This document shows, one piece after another, positions 14,500-24,497 of a stretch of DNA of 64,000 nucleotides. The notes beneath the pieces were generated by a model that saw only the letters and a program-made list of their open reading frames with translations, ran no database searches and was not told where the DNA came from. The position numbers and the translations under genes were made by a program. Where the stretch lies: contig NC_051439.1 in assembly GCF_001649575.2 (NCBI RefSeq), positions 15,745,705 through 15,809,704 on the forward strand. Direction: 5' to 3'. Each line of letters opens with the position of its first letter. The first letter of the stretch is position 1. This stretch comes from Kryptolebias marmoratus (Eukaryota; Chordata; Actinopteri; Cyprinodontiformes; Rivulidae).

Positions 14500-14830
14500 C
14501 ATTCCCAAGTTTAATTATTTCTTAATATTGACATTTCTAATTAAGCAGCATAATTAGAAAGCCTGTATGCAGTGGCAATCACTTCCCACTGAAAAATTAA
14601 TATAAAAATTATTAATGAATACTCCTGTTTTTAATTGCTGCAGCATCCTCGGTGAAATGACATGATGACAAACACAAGTGTCATGTCAGCGCTTTCCTCC
14701 TCCATCTCACACCTCAATCAAAGCTAATCCATTTCACCTAGCTTATGAACACCGAAACAAATTAAATTCCCATTTCATTTTCCACCTTCATTAATGCATC
14801 TTGTTTCCAAGGTTACAATCATACAGCAAC
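14500..14830. promoter_or_regulatory. Conserved-non-coding-element-like block
   Basis: Clustered TTAATTA/TAATTAG motifs, TTTTTAATTGCTGCAGCATC and a GTGTCATGTCAGCGCTTTCC stretch; no coding signal. Judged only by composition. Confidence 0.3.
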
Positions 14831-15384
14831 AGTGGAGCAAACTAATTCAAAGAAGCTTTGATATTTTTGAGTGGAGGTTGTGGTTGAAGCTTTTACTGGA
14901 GAGAGAAAAAATAACCAAATCAACACGGAGTTTTAATCCTCCGCTGCTCTAAAGTGTTCGGGACATGTTTATCACAAAACGAGGCTTTTATTTTTATCTG
15001 AACAAACATTTTAATGTTAGACTTTAGAGGCTTATGCCCACTGATTTATGCTCAGAACTTGCTATTCTTTCTGCACATGCAGACAGGAAACAGCGTGAGC
15101 ATCAACTTCACATTGTTATTATGTTTGTAGTGTTTCCTCCTGCAGTGAAATGTGAAAACGCAGACACAATGACCCTATTTGCCTGAGTGGCTATAGCGGG
15201 GGTGCCAGAGTAAACATTGCACAAAGATGCTGTTAGGTAGCAATACCATTTTCTGTCTGCACAGCAGTCTAACAAATGTCCCATTTTTAGACCGTTTAGA
15301 CGTTTTCGTCTCTGCTAACATGTAAAGAAAACGAGATAAAGAGACGCAGGGCTGGAGGTGGTGCGGGCAATGATGAGACTAGCC

Positions 15385-15490
15385 TCTTTCACATGCAAAT
15401 CATAGCTGAATTTCTCATTAGCATAAATGCATGAGCAACTTTAAATGCTTTTAATTTTCAATCTCGCCAAGCAGAGGAGTAATTTGTCAC
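15385..15490. promoter_or_regulatory. CNE-like block with octamer motif
   Basis: Contains ATGCAAAT (octamer), CATTAGCATAAATGCATGAG and TTTTAATTTTCAATC in about 100 bp, a dense POU/homeodomain arrangement. Confidence 0.3.
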
Positions 15491-15994
15491 TGTCAACATG
15501 GGGGACTAAAAGGGGGAGGAGGACCAGAGGGAGCCAAGGACTCCATGCTAAACTGGAATCACAGAAAATTTCTGATTTACTAATTGACTGATGTGCAGCT
15601 CAGCTGAGTTGCCTTGAAAGTGTAAATAATTCTGTGTAAATTCAAAAATGGTAAAAATGAGAGAGCAGGGTGGATACAGCAGGGGGAAGAAGAAAAAAAA
15701 GCACATTACATGATCCTTGTCCCCCAGGCCACACTTTTCATCTGGTGGTTTTAATTTACAGCTTTTTAGCATTTCACTCTGTTTCTTTAAAGGGGTGCAA
15801 GTTTGACGGTTTAGCATATAATCACAGATAATCAACTGGAAATTAAAAACAAAATCTTACTTTTTGACAGGAAAAAAAAGGCAGCACAAACAATATAGTT
15901 CCTGCGGCTCCAAACAAGCAATTTTATAAAATTATTGAAAGTTATTTTCATTCTTTCATGATGGATTGACGCTGAACTCTGAAGTCTAAACTAC

Positions 15995-16080
15995 TAATGA
16001 CCAAACCAGCAACAACTCCATCTTTTCTCATCATAATATGATCTTAGTTTAATACTCTGGCATATGGTGATAAATTAATG
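15995..16080 (+). repeat. Interspersed repeat family R1, copy D (3' fragment)
   Basis: GACCAAACCAGCAACAACTC, TTTTCTCATCATAATATGAT, CTTAGTTTAATACTCTGGCAT parallels the 3' part of copy C. The core motif is absent, so this is a truncated copy. Confidence 0.5.
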
Positions 16081-16295
16081 CATTCTTTTTAGGAATAATA
16101 TGCCTTTAATTTAAAACAAAGCAGTTCAGATTTAGCCAGACCTTATTAGCTGAATTTAGCTGTAGGTAAAAAAAGGGGGTAAGGGGGGAAATTAACAAGC
16201 TCCTCCAGTTAAGTGACTAAAACCAATTAAGCAGGCTTAATTAGTCTTTCATAAGGAAACCAAAAGGTGAGTGCAGGATCGGGACGGCTGCTTAC

Positions 16296-16400
16296 CTTAA
16301 AATAAGAATCCGTGAAGATCATGGTGGACGTACCGATATCTGTCAGGACTGCGTCACAGGGGATGAACAAGTGATGTCACATCGATGACGACCGAAGAGA
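16296..16400 (-). promoter_or_regulatory. Candidate start exon with CRE-like sites (unidentified)
   Basis: On the minus strand, TCCACCATGA at 16322 is an excellent Kozak context. It opens nine codons (MIFTDSYFK) that end at a consensus donor AAG|GTAAGC. Upstream lie CRE-like motifs: TGCGTCA (about 16353), TGATGTCA (about 16372) and GATGACG (about 16385). I found no downstream exon and do not recognise the peptide. It may equally be a conserved regulatory element. Confidence 0.25.
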
Positions 16401-17068
16401 ATAATCCCAGAGCTCCAGTCCAGCACCGAGGTTCAGAACTGTGAGAATATATGGGCCTCGGATCAACACAGCTGCCACTTCCTGTAGTTGTTTTAAGTTT
16501 TGAAAAGAAAGTGCAGCTACTGTTGGTAAATTACCCTCACTTATAAAATGACAATTCAACAAATGTCGCTGAATTTAAAACTAAAAAGGCAGTAAAACAA
16601 ATTAGGTGCACTTACTTTGATAATCTGACAATTTTGAAGCATTTTGAAAGCATTAGTGAAACATTAACCCCCACTTAAGAGCATTTTGCAGACATAACAT
16701 ATGGGCTGTAATGAGTCATAAGGTTTTTTTTTAATACACTCTTAATAAAAACTTCAAAAAAGCTGACCTAAATATTTCTTTAATTGAGCAAACCATTCTG
16801 AGATTTCAACTACAACCACTCCCAATAATTTCAGATTATTATTTGCAAAATGAGCACTGTCAATCAAAACCAGACACTTTGAACGGCAGGGAGAAAATGT
16901 AGTGAAGATGCTAAAAGCTATATGTTAGCCTGGAGGAGCAAAGCACAATTTGACTAAAAACCAAAAATAAAACAGAATTTTCTTTCTGAAACAAGACTAT
17001 CTTTTAGAAACCATGACAGAACTGATAAAATACATAAATAAATAAATAAATTTTAAACATAAATATTA

Positions 17069-17266
17069 CCCTAAACCAGAGGTCCTGGATAAGGCCCACC
17101 ATCCTGCATGTCTTAGAAGGGTTCCCTGTTTCGACACACCTGATTCATATTAACGGCTCGTTAACAGGTCTCTGCAGAAATTCATGTTGAGGAAATGATT
17201 CAGTCATTTCAATCAGGAAACATCTAAAACATGCAGGACAGGAACCCCTGAGGACCAGGTTTAGGG
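17069..17266. mobile_element. Foldback (MITE-like) element, 198 bp
   Basis: Long imperfect terminal inverted repeats. The left arm begins CCCTAAACCAGAGGTCCT and includes CCTGCATGTCTTAGA; the right arm read in reverse complement begins CCCTAAACCTGGTCCT and includes CCTGCATGTTTTAGA. The centre carries AACACACCTGATT-like sequence and TTAACGGCTCGTTAA. This pattern is common in fish genomes. It directly abuts a copy of the repeat family at 17275-17570. Confidence 0.75.
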
Positions 17267-17274
17267 ACCTTTAA

Positions 17275-17570
17275 GGACACTGAAGTTTTAATTAAATTTA
17301 AGATGGCTGCCACAGCTAATTGACCTTAGTTTACACTAAAATGGCTATGTATATATAATCATATCTCAGTGAATTTTACAGCTTTTGAGCCAAATTTTGG
17401 TGTGGTAGTAGCTGATGGTCATTCGCAACATATACTTCAAGCACTAACAGATCCTGCAAAAAAACACATCAGATAATGCACATAATGGTTTCAAGGTTCG
17501 ACCAAAACTGCTGCAACTCTGTTATTTCTCATCATAAGATAATTTTAGTTTAAAACTCTGGCATTCCTTC
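17275..17570 (+). repeat. Interspersed repeat family R1, copy C (fullest)
   Basis: Has AAGATGGCTGCCACAGCTAA, TTGACCTTAG, the core at 17399-17415, GGTTCGACCAAAACTGCTGC, TTTCTCATCATAAGAT and TTAGTTTAAAACTCTGGCAT. No ORF; class unknown. Confidence 0.65.
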
Positions 17571-19002
17571 AATGAATGCTCGGTTTATATATTTACATTT
17601 CATGGGTTTATTTGATAGATTATGAGCTCTCGAGCAAGAAATATATGTTGGCAAGCGTCTTCGATAAGCTTCCTTGTTGTGAAAACCCTGCCCAGCAGAC
17701 CGTGACTCCCACATGTTCAGGTTCATGTGATAAGGAATGTCAATCATCCGGGCTCCATGGCAACAGACAGGGACTGAATTAACAGTTCATGTCAGCATTG
17801 TTACCGTGACAACTCATAACCACAGTTCTCAATGACTAGATTTTCTTTTCTTTTGTCATACTGTATGTTCAGTACCTGCAGTGACGTTCTACCATTTCAT
17901 CTTATAGAAACCATGAGTGCTGGTTCATTTAACCATAAATTAGAAGATAAAAAGACTAAATATACTTCTTTAATTTAAAAACGTCACATTTGACGTTTAG
18001 AAAAACTTTACACACAATAATGGCATCATCTAACAAAAATTTAATCAGTAAAACCTTAACATTAATGATGATCATAAAACCTGTAATTTAAGCCTGTGTC
18101 ACTGCTGATAAAAAAATTGTGAACTAAGCACACTAAACATTACACATGCGGTCACTGTAAGGGTTATGATCCGTGTTTTTTTGTGAAATTACACAGTCGT
18201 TAACCTAATAACAAACATTTTGATCTGACTATAATGTGGATGAGAAAAGGTTTATTTTCTGCTACTCCAACCTTTACATTGAACTCGCACTGCCCCCCAG
18301 TGTTCACTGAGGGAATTACATTAAAAGCGCATTTATTTACACAGAATCAAGAACAAAATCCAGATCTGTCTGTTCTTCTGGCTCAGTGTTCAGCAATACG
18401 CAGCCTTGCACATTTTACACAGTATGCAGTATGTTTCTTTAAATTTGAACGATTAAAAAAAAGATATTTAAAATAATAGTTTTCTGTGGTTATTTTCAAT
18501 TATAATCCCTCATGCCATCACAAATACTCACTTTTGAATCTGAACTTTACTCCTTTTCTAAGCCCTGGAGGATGCAGCGCCACTTTACATTTTTATTTGT
18601 GAGATAATTTTCCACTTTATCTCATTTTAATTCAGCTCAGTCCAGGAAAACCTGGTACAATTGCTTGGTTTTTTTTTTAAAAATCTTTTCAAATAATTGT
18701 GTACAACTAGTAGAGTCACATCATTTGTAAATTCTGCAGCAATTTGTACTCACCCGTAGCTGTTATCAGGCACATTATGAAGCCAATAAAGTGTACTTAA
18801 AAATAAAATAAAATAAAACAAAATAAAGTCAACAATGAAGTAAAAATCCCATTAAGAAATTTACATACAGCCTGGTCACTTGCTGTGAATTATGTGATAT
18901 GGTACAAAACAGATAGTGAAGTATTTTTTACATTTTTTTTGTTGATATTCATGATTCTGAAATCAAATTGTTTTTATTGCTTTAAAAAACAAAGTATCCT
19001 TG

Positions 19003-19160
19003 AGAAAACTTGGTGTGATAGTAGCTGAGACGGAGTCAAACACCACATACTCTGAATATAATATCACAAATATTAATTTTTAAACCAAGAGGTAATAATT
19101 ATGATGGCATACAGCAATATTTCACTTTTGTTTCATAGTTTAAAACCTTGACATTTTATC
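19003..19160 (+). repeat. Interspersed repeat family R1, copy E
   Basis: Core GGTGTGATAGTAGCTGA (19012-19028, one mismatch), followed by a CAAACACCACATACTC stretch and TTTCATAGTTTAAAACCTTGACAT; more diverged than copy C. Confidence 0.55.
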
Positions 19161-20447
19161 TTGCATAAAAAAAATCTAAATTAGGAGACTTTGTGGTACA
19201 CATATATACTAATACTTTTGTAGGCATAAACTTAAACACTTTGGTATCACAATATTTTCAAGCTTATAATTCTGATATTACAATTAGCAGTAATATTGAG
19301 TATTTGGTGTCATATTTTTTCCATAATAGATTTTATGCCAATAAATGCCATTACACTCTTTGTCCTGCAGGTGGCAGTGTTGTTCCGTTTACTTCCCAAC
19401 CCTTTAGGAGATGAAATAAATCATTTGAGACACAAAATATTTTATTTGAAGCACTTTGTTTCAGCTGATAAACATTATTCAACAACTTATTTGTCAGCCC
19501 ACTCCAAAAACCATGAACAGGAAGCCATTTTCATTACAATACAGTCCATTACAGCAGAGGATCCAGCGCTGCCAAAAAACTCGTACAAAAAGCTCACAAA
19601 CATCAGATGCCAGCCAGCAAAATGTCAAAACCACATCCGTTTGGCAAAAATCAGATCAACAACTTCCACAACCATAATTAAAACCAGTCAGTTTCAGGAA
19701 TATCTCCACACAAAACCTCCACTGGGTCACTGTGGTGGCAAAAAAAGAAATACTGCAAAAATATCAAATACAAAGAAAATTTAGGGAAAACCTTTAGTTA
19801 ATGTGCACTGATATAGAAAGAACATGGCTTATTAGTGTCGTAAGACAATGATATATTAGTCTGAGAAACCAAAAAGGCAATGGACTGATTGTGCAGTAGA
19901 CCGGGCCCATGTGCCTGTTGGTAGCCAACCTGAGACTCATCCTCACACTAAACAGAGATTTAAGTTTTTCTTGAGGTGATATGACTGAGTTAAATATGTT
20001 TAATAAAGAATTTAGGTCCCAGAAGATGTCATGTTTTAGTTTTAAATATAAACCCTTTAGAAAATATGCTAAATGTATAACCGGTTGGCCCTTTAGGAAT
20101 GCAAAAATATGTTATCTGCTTTAATGTGCTTTGTGTCCAACTTGTGTTTTCATCATAATGTCAGCTTTACTCAACTGGTTTCATCAAAACTAGGATCCAG
20201 TTTTAATCGCAGTTTTATAGCCATCTTTATTTTCCTCTCATTCGTTTGCATAGAGCCTGTGTTGCACCATTCATAAATCTGTTTCCTTTTTATTACCGAA
20301 GTAACAAAAACATCCAGTTCATATATTCTGAATAGTTTCTATTCTAAATACAAAAGTGCACCAAACAGAAGTTAACATAAAATAACAAAATCACTTTCAT
20401 CATGTCATTTTCTACACATACATACGACACATACGAATACTGAAGCA

Positions 20448-20453
20448 TTTATT
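20448..20453 (-). terminator. kbtbd11: Candidate kbtbd11 polyadenylation signal AATAAA
   Basis: Nearest AATAAA downstream of the kbtbd11 stop, about 220 nt after it. Further AATAAA hexamers on the same strand at 20289-20294, 20226-20231 and 19441-19446 allow longer 3' UTRs; mammalian KBTBD11 has a long 3' UTR, so the distal ones may be used. Confidence 0.4.
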
Positions 20454-20671
20454 CAACATGTAAAATAAAAAAAGGTCTTTTAAGGCTTAAATCTGTAGAT
20501 GCATTAAATAGCCATGCAAATACTCACATTCCACTGCAAGCAGGCAATGAGACACCGAGAAATAAAGCTGACATTGAAGAGTGTATATATGGTTTTCTAC
20601 TTATTGCAGTTCTTACTAAATCACGATTAAGGTGTTAATCTGAATCACACACACACACAGCATCACACATA

Positions 20672-22537
20672 CTATGTAACTTTTTCAGGCTTTTCAGGCA
20701 AACTGAGCACAAAAGGGAAAAGGACACCCTTCGCCTCTAAAGGAGCCCTCAGGGTTTCCTCGACAAAGTAGCAGCTCTCCTCCTCCACCACAAACTGAAG
20801 AGTCTGGCTTTTGTTCACGCAGTAGATGCAGTTCCCGATAACGGCGCACCTGAAGGGTAAATGACTGCCCTGCCTCTGGGACGCACAGTCGTGCCACATT
20901 TTCACTATGGTGTTGTACTTGAAGACGTTGATGCCCTGCTCTCGGTTCAAGTCAAAGCGGTAGATGAAGCTTTTCAGCGCCACCATGTCCGAGGACTTCT
21001 TCCTGCTGTTGTTGTAGGGACACTCCTGCCACTCGTCCCTCTTGGGGTCGTACTTGAGGAGGCGGAAGAAGAGGGAGCCACCGGAGACGTAGAGCTCGCC
21101 GCTGCAGGTGGTGGCTTCGTGGGCCACTGCGAAGGCTCCCTTGGGCAAAGGAGCCACCATTGCCCAGCGGTCCATTCGAGGGTCGTATTTTTCTACTGTG
21201 AACAGACATTCCCCTCCGATGGCGTACAGGTAGCCATCCATAGACACAAGCTTCAGCTGGGCTCGGGCCTGGTTCATTGGTCTGACCTCAGCCCACCGAT
21301 TGGTTATGGGGTTGTAGCAGAAGACCTTGTCTGACACTTTGCCCTTGTCTCCATAGCCCTTTATCCCTCCTGCCACAAACAGGTAGTTAAACATGGTGCA
21401 GATCCCACATCCTTTACTGTTTATGTCTTCAGGCATCACAGTCAAAGGTCGCCAGTCATTTTCTGCTTCACTGAAGAGGTAAATCATGTTGTTCTCCTCC
21501 AAAGACCCAGCTGACAAGGGACTCTGAGGTCTGCTGCCGCAGCGACTGGGTGGCCGACTTCCGACTCGATCGAACACATCATTTACCTCCGCCACCATCA
21601 GCGTCTTCCTTCCATCCATTCTCTTCTTCAAGATCAGATCTCTTTCGGACCCAGTTAGCCGCCCGTAGACTGCGGGGTCTTTGAGGATCTGGAGGAAGTT
21701 GTCGCTCAGGAATCTGTACGCTGTCTCCTTCAGCTCGCTGAGTCGCTGCTTCTTGGCGATGGTCAGAATCTCGTAGCAGTTCTCTGCAGTGATCTGCTCC
21801 GACATGGAGTCAATGGCTGCCTGGACGGCACTGGGGATCTGCAGGATTTTAGCCCCTGTGATGACATCAACCACATTTTCTTTGCTGACACTGATTTGGG
21901 AGGTGTAAATATAGTCTATCAGTGTCGACAGGGTCTTGTAGCTCACGCCTTTAACTTTAAGGATGGTGCGGGACAGCCGCGCTTTGAAGTAATCGCTCTT
22001 TTCTGCCAGGACAGACTTGTGAGCGTTGATGGTCTGTCCACTGACCTCAATGACTAAATCAGGTTCTTTTTTTGGCTGTGCACAGTCAGCTTTGAGATCC
22101 GTTTTTAAACCTGACCCATCAGTTTCCTGTTTGTCCTCACCGAACATGGGAGGCTCTGCACTGAAAGACACGTTCCTTCTGGCTCCGTTGTGGATTACAC
22201 CACCTGTGCAGTTTTGTTGCATCCCAGCAATGTGATTGGAGACAGTGGAGTCAGCATGAGGGGGGCCATCAGAACTCCCAGCACTACTGGAAAGGTGAAG
22301 CTGATCAGCTTTTGGGTGATCGAAGCAGTTATTCTCCATCGGTCGTCCATCGAGCAGGTACTCCTTCCCAAACGCAGAAGGGGGGCTAAAATCTGGATTG
22401 TCGTGCAGGAATCCGGGGACGAAATCTGCACATACGTTCCTGTTTTTGTCCGAAAGCGTGACCAGGTCTGGGTTCACTGTGCGGAGGATGGCTTCAGCCT
22501 CCACGCCCCCTCCTCCCTGCCTGGATCCCTCATTCAT
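20672..22537 (-). CDS. kbtbd11: kbtbd11, kelch repeat and BTB domain-containing protein 11
   Basis: A complete 621-residue ORF in one exon; human KBTBD11 is about 623. Order: low-complexity N-terminus (1-155); BTB domain (about 159-255, PDLVIEVSGQTINAHKSVLAEKSDYF onset); BACK-like helices (about 250-315, ENCYEILTIAKKQRLSELKE); an Arg/Ser-rich linker GSRPPSRCGSRPQSP (326-340); kelch blades (about 347-590) with the usual G-G and Y-x-x-x-x-x-x-W pattern, e.g. YLFVAGG, FCYNPITNRW, YAIGGE, YDPRMDRW, YVSGGS, KYDPKRDEW; and the C-terminus FVLSLPEKPEKVT, matching the human LSLPEKP ending. Family members are Cullin-3 ligase adaptors, and mammalian Kbtbd11 is reported in adipocyte and osteoclast differentiation. 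The start is the first ATG after a short upstream ORF. It lies downstream of arhgef10 on the same strand. Identity is secure; ligase substrates are not visible. Confidence 0.96.
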   Translation of the reverse strand: MNEGSRQGGGGVEAEAILRTVNPDLVTLSDKNRNVCADFVPGFLHDNPDFSPPSAFGKEYLLDGRPMENNCFDHPKADQLHLSSSAGSSDGPPHADSTVSNHIAGMQQNCTGGVIHNGARRNVSFSAEPPMFGEDKQETDGSGLKTDLKADCAQPKKEPDLVIEVSGQTINAHKSVLAEKSDYFKARLSRTILKVKGVSYKTLSTLIDYIYTSQISVSKENVVDVITGAKILQIPSAVQAAIDSMSEQITAENCYEILTIAKKQRLSELKETAYRFLSDNFLQILKDPAVYGRLTGSERDLILKKRMDGRKTLMVAEVNDVFDRVGSRPPSRCGSRPQSPLSAGSLEENNMIYLFSEAENDWRPLTVMPEDINSKGCGICTMFNYLFVAGGIKGYGDKGKVSDKVFCYNPITNRWAEVRPMNQARAQLKLVSMDGYLYAIGGECLFTVEKYDPRMDRWAMVAPLPKGAFAVAHEATTCSGELYVSGGSLFFRLLKYDPKRDEWQECPYNNSRKKSSDMVALKSFIYRFDLNREQGINVFKYNTIVKMWHDCASQRQGSHLPFRCAVIGNCIYCVNKSQTLQFVVEEESCYFVEETLRAPLEAKGVLFPFVLSLPEKPEKVT

Positions 22538-22622
22538 TTTCCTCTGCTCACTGGCTGAAGGAGACCGGGTCCTCTGTGATCATGATGAGGTAACAAACTT
22601 GCCACTGCGTTCCCCTCTGCAC
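22538..22622 (-). other. kbtbd11: kbtbd11 5' UTR part of the coding exon
   Basis: A splice acceptor, TCTTCCATGTAG|GTGCAG (AG at 22624-22623), precedes the coding ORF by 85 nt, suggesting an upstream non-coding exon in the GC-rich region beyond 22.9 kb. The exact first exon is not determined. Confidence 0.5.
22548..22583 (-). CDS. Short upstream ORF in the kbtbd11 leader
   Basis: ATG-to-TGA ORF of 11 codons (MITEDPVSFSQ) ending 10 nt before the kbtbd11 start codon. A uORF this close could lower initiation at the main ATG. Seen directly; whether the leader is transcribed as drawn is an inference. Confidence 0.4.
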   Translation of the reverse strand: MITEDPVSFSQ

Positions 22623-22916
22623 CTACATGGAAGACAAACAAGCAGAGAATTTAAACAAAGGCAGAAATTAAAAAAAAATCCTATGTCTTTAAGCTACAAA
22701 GACCTCCTCATTCTCCAAGAGGCTCCCCTTTTTCTCTGATAATCTCGCAAACCCGTAAAATCTCGAGGAATTTCTCCAAAATGGGGAGGCTAGCACACTC
22801 CTGCAGTAATCATTGTAGCCAGACTCCGGAGTGAAACATGAAGGAGCAGAAGACAAGCTTACTGCTATAATCACCCCAGCCTGCGTTTTGGATGTGGTAA
22901 TCTGGAGACGTCTAGA

Positions 22917-22927
22917 GCGCATGCGCA
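22917..22927. promoter_or_regulatory. NRF1-type site GCGCATGCGCA
   Basis: Near-perfect match to the palindromic NRF1 motif, about 300 nt upstream of the kbtbd11 exon acceptor; such sites usually lie close to CpG-island start sites. Confidence 0.6.
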
Positions 22928-23628
22928 AATGCGGCCGCCTTTACAGGGGGAATTAATATAAAACACGAGAAGCCAATGACATTTTCTGCATGCACCAAGA
23001 GATTAGAAAGCTTTCTAATGCAACGCGGACACATTATGATAACCCTCTTCATTCATTTGGACTAAAAGGAACATCCCATGCCTTTACCTTCAGATACTGT
23101 CTGGAGGTCCATTCGGAGGCTGTAATGTGACCTACCTATGTTTCCTCGACTTGATGAAGCAGGTCTACACAGGCGGTCTGGGTGCCAGTCCCTCCACACG
23201 GCTCGGTTACGTAAGGCAGGCTGGTCCTGGCGCTCCCCTGAATCACTTCACTCCTCCAGACGCTTTGAGCCATCCGGCCACCATTAATCTACACATCTGT
23301 AATCCCCGAGCTGAGATTGGGTTTTTTCCGCCCCTCTCTCTCTCTCTCTCTCTGTGTTTCTCTTTGCTTCTGATCTGAAACCAGCAGAGGCTCCGTATTA
23401 AAAGGCGAAGCGATCAAACAGCCCGTTTCCAGGTCGCACCTCCTTCCTGTGGCGACACTTTCCTCCAAAACGCGCAGAGCCGCTGCGCAAAACCGAGCGG
23501 CGGTTTTCCTCCCAAAGACCCGACAGCTTTGACTCCCGGCTCAGTGTGTGTGGACGGTGTTTTTTTTTTTTTTGTTTGTTATTTTCGTTTCAACAGTTGA
23601 CAAGAGTGAGGCGGTTATTACTGAGCTA

Positions 23629-23638
23629 GGCCCCGCCC
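23629..23638 (-). promoter_or_regulatory. GC box (Sp/KLF type)
   Basis: GGGCGGGGCC on the minus strand, in the CpG-rich patch upstream of kbtbd11 and oriented with the gene. Confidence 0.5.
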
Positions 23639-23687
23639 TCCCGGAGCCGTATTAACCCTACACTTAACAGCTCAGGGCTCGTCCGGT

Positions 23688-23699
23688 GCGCGCGCGCGC
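23688..23699. repeat. Alternating (GC)6 tract
   Basis: Six GC dinucleotides in a row at the upstream edge of the kbtbd11 CpG-rich region; a sequence of this kind can adopt Z-form DNA. Confidence 0.8.
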
Positions 23700-23835
23700 C
23701 AGACGCAAAACTGAAGATGCGACATTCCTTTTACGCGGCCAATCTGTCATGGAAACCTGGGGATTTTAAGGGATTGAACATTCCACTCCTCAACAAAGCC
23801 TTTAGGAGAATAAACAGTAAGATTCCACTGTTTGC

Positions 23836-24497
23836 ATTAAAGCTGCTCACTGCAAAGAATAAGATCAAGCATGAAAAAGGTCCTGAATACATCAGTGGTG
23901 CAGTTTGAAATAGTTCAGCCTACTCCAGGAGTTTGCAAGATATATTGATAAGAAATTCTGAAATGCGGGTATGCACTCAATGTAAACAAAGCACTCTGAG
24001 TTCACCGAAAACCATTTGGACACTGGAGTCACATGTTGGACCTTCTTTAGGCTGGCTGTAGTCTGTGTAGGTAAACAAAAATGATCGGATTGGACAGATT
24101 TGCTGCTTGAGTGAATGAGCAGAACGGCTGTCCAGAATAAAAGATCAGGGATGAAGCAGGGCGGTGGAGACCCCCCTGTATTCAAAGACATGGCGTCTTC
24201 TTAACCAGTAAATTTACCATTTCCACCTAACTTACTTTTATCCGTGCGCTTTACTCAACAAAACAAAAAATACAAAACATCAAAATTGTCAGATTTAGCA
24301 ATCCCAATTGGCTCTTCCTTAAACGTCGCCATTGTTGACCCATTTTCAATCACCTCGGCTGTTTCTGTAAGTAAAGAAATGCACGTGGTATCCGGTCACA
24401 GCTTTGCATACAAATTTTTAAATCTAAAAGGACACATTAACCATCAATATGAGGAAAAGATCATGCAGATGTTGACTTTGCAATGAGCAGCTTTAAC
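23836..24497 (-). mobile_element. Non-autonomous TIR DNA transposon, copy 1 (about 660 bp)
   Basis: Bounded by ATTAAAGCTGCTCACTGCAAAG (23836-23857) and its near-exact inverse CTTTGCAATGAGCAGCTTTAA (24476-24496). TTAA stands at both outer ends, which would suit a piggyBac-type TTAA target duplication, but it is also part of the inverted repeat, so this is not decisive. There is no transposase ORF. The interior aligns by eye with the second copy at 61590-62226, in the opposite orientation. It lies between the probable arhgef10 3' end and the kbtbd11 promoter. Confidence 0.7.

Larger units (their letters stand above)
9161..20225. other. Intergenic DNA downstream of kbtbd11, no gene supported
   Basis: AT-rich DNA carrying the repeat family R1, the foldback element, CNE-like blocks and the odd 9-codon start exon near 16.3 kb, all listed separately. 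A dT run lies at about 9886-9911. Short ORFs here have no domain or codon pattern I recognise; any distal kbtbd11 3' UTR would overlap the last part. Confidence 0.55.
22880..23720 (-). promoter_or_regulatory. kbtbd11: GC-rich kbtbd11 promoter region
   Basis: Local CpG-rich patch in an AT-rich background, upstream of the kbtbd11 acceptor. It contains an NRF1-type palindrome, a GC box, a (TC)n tract around 23334-23353, a dT run near 23562 and an alternating GC tract. A donor-like AG|GTAGGT on the minus strand near 23137 could end the first non-coding exon. No TATA box is evident. Boundaries are approximate. Confidence 0.55.

Noticed and set aside
19296..19784. 162-residue plus-strand ORF
   Set aside because: Longest ORF outside the two genes, but its composition is that of AT-rich random DNA (Ile, Lys, Thr, Asn), with no domain and a distal kbtbd11 3' UTR possible on the other strand.
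20861..21334. 157-residue plus-strand ORF
   Set aside because: Shadow of the kbtbd11 coding sequence on the opposite strand.
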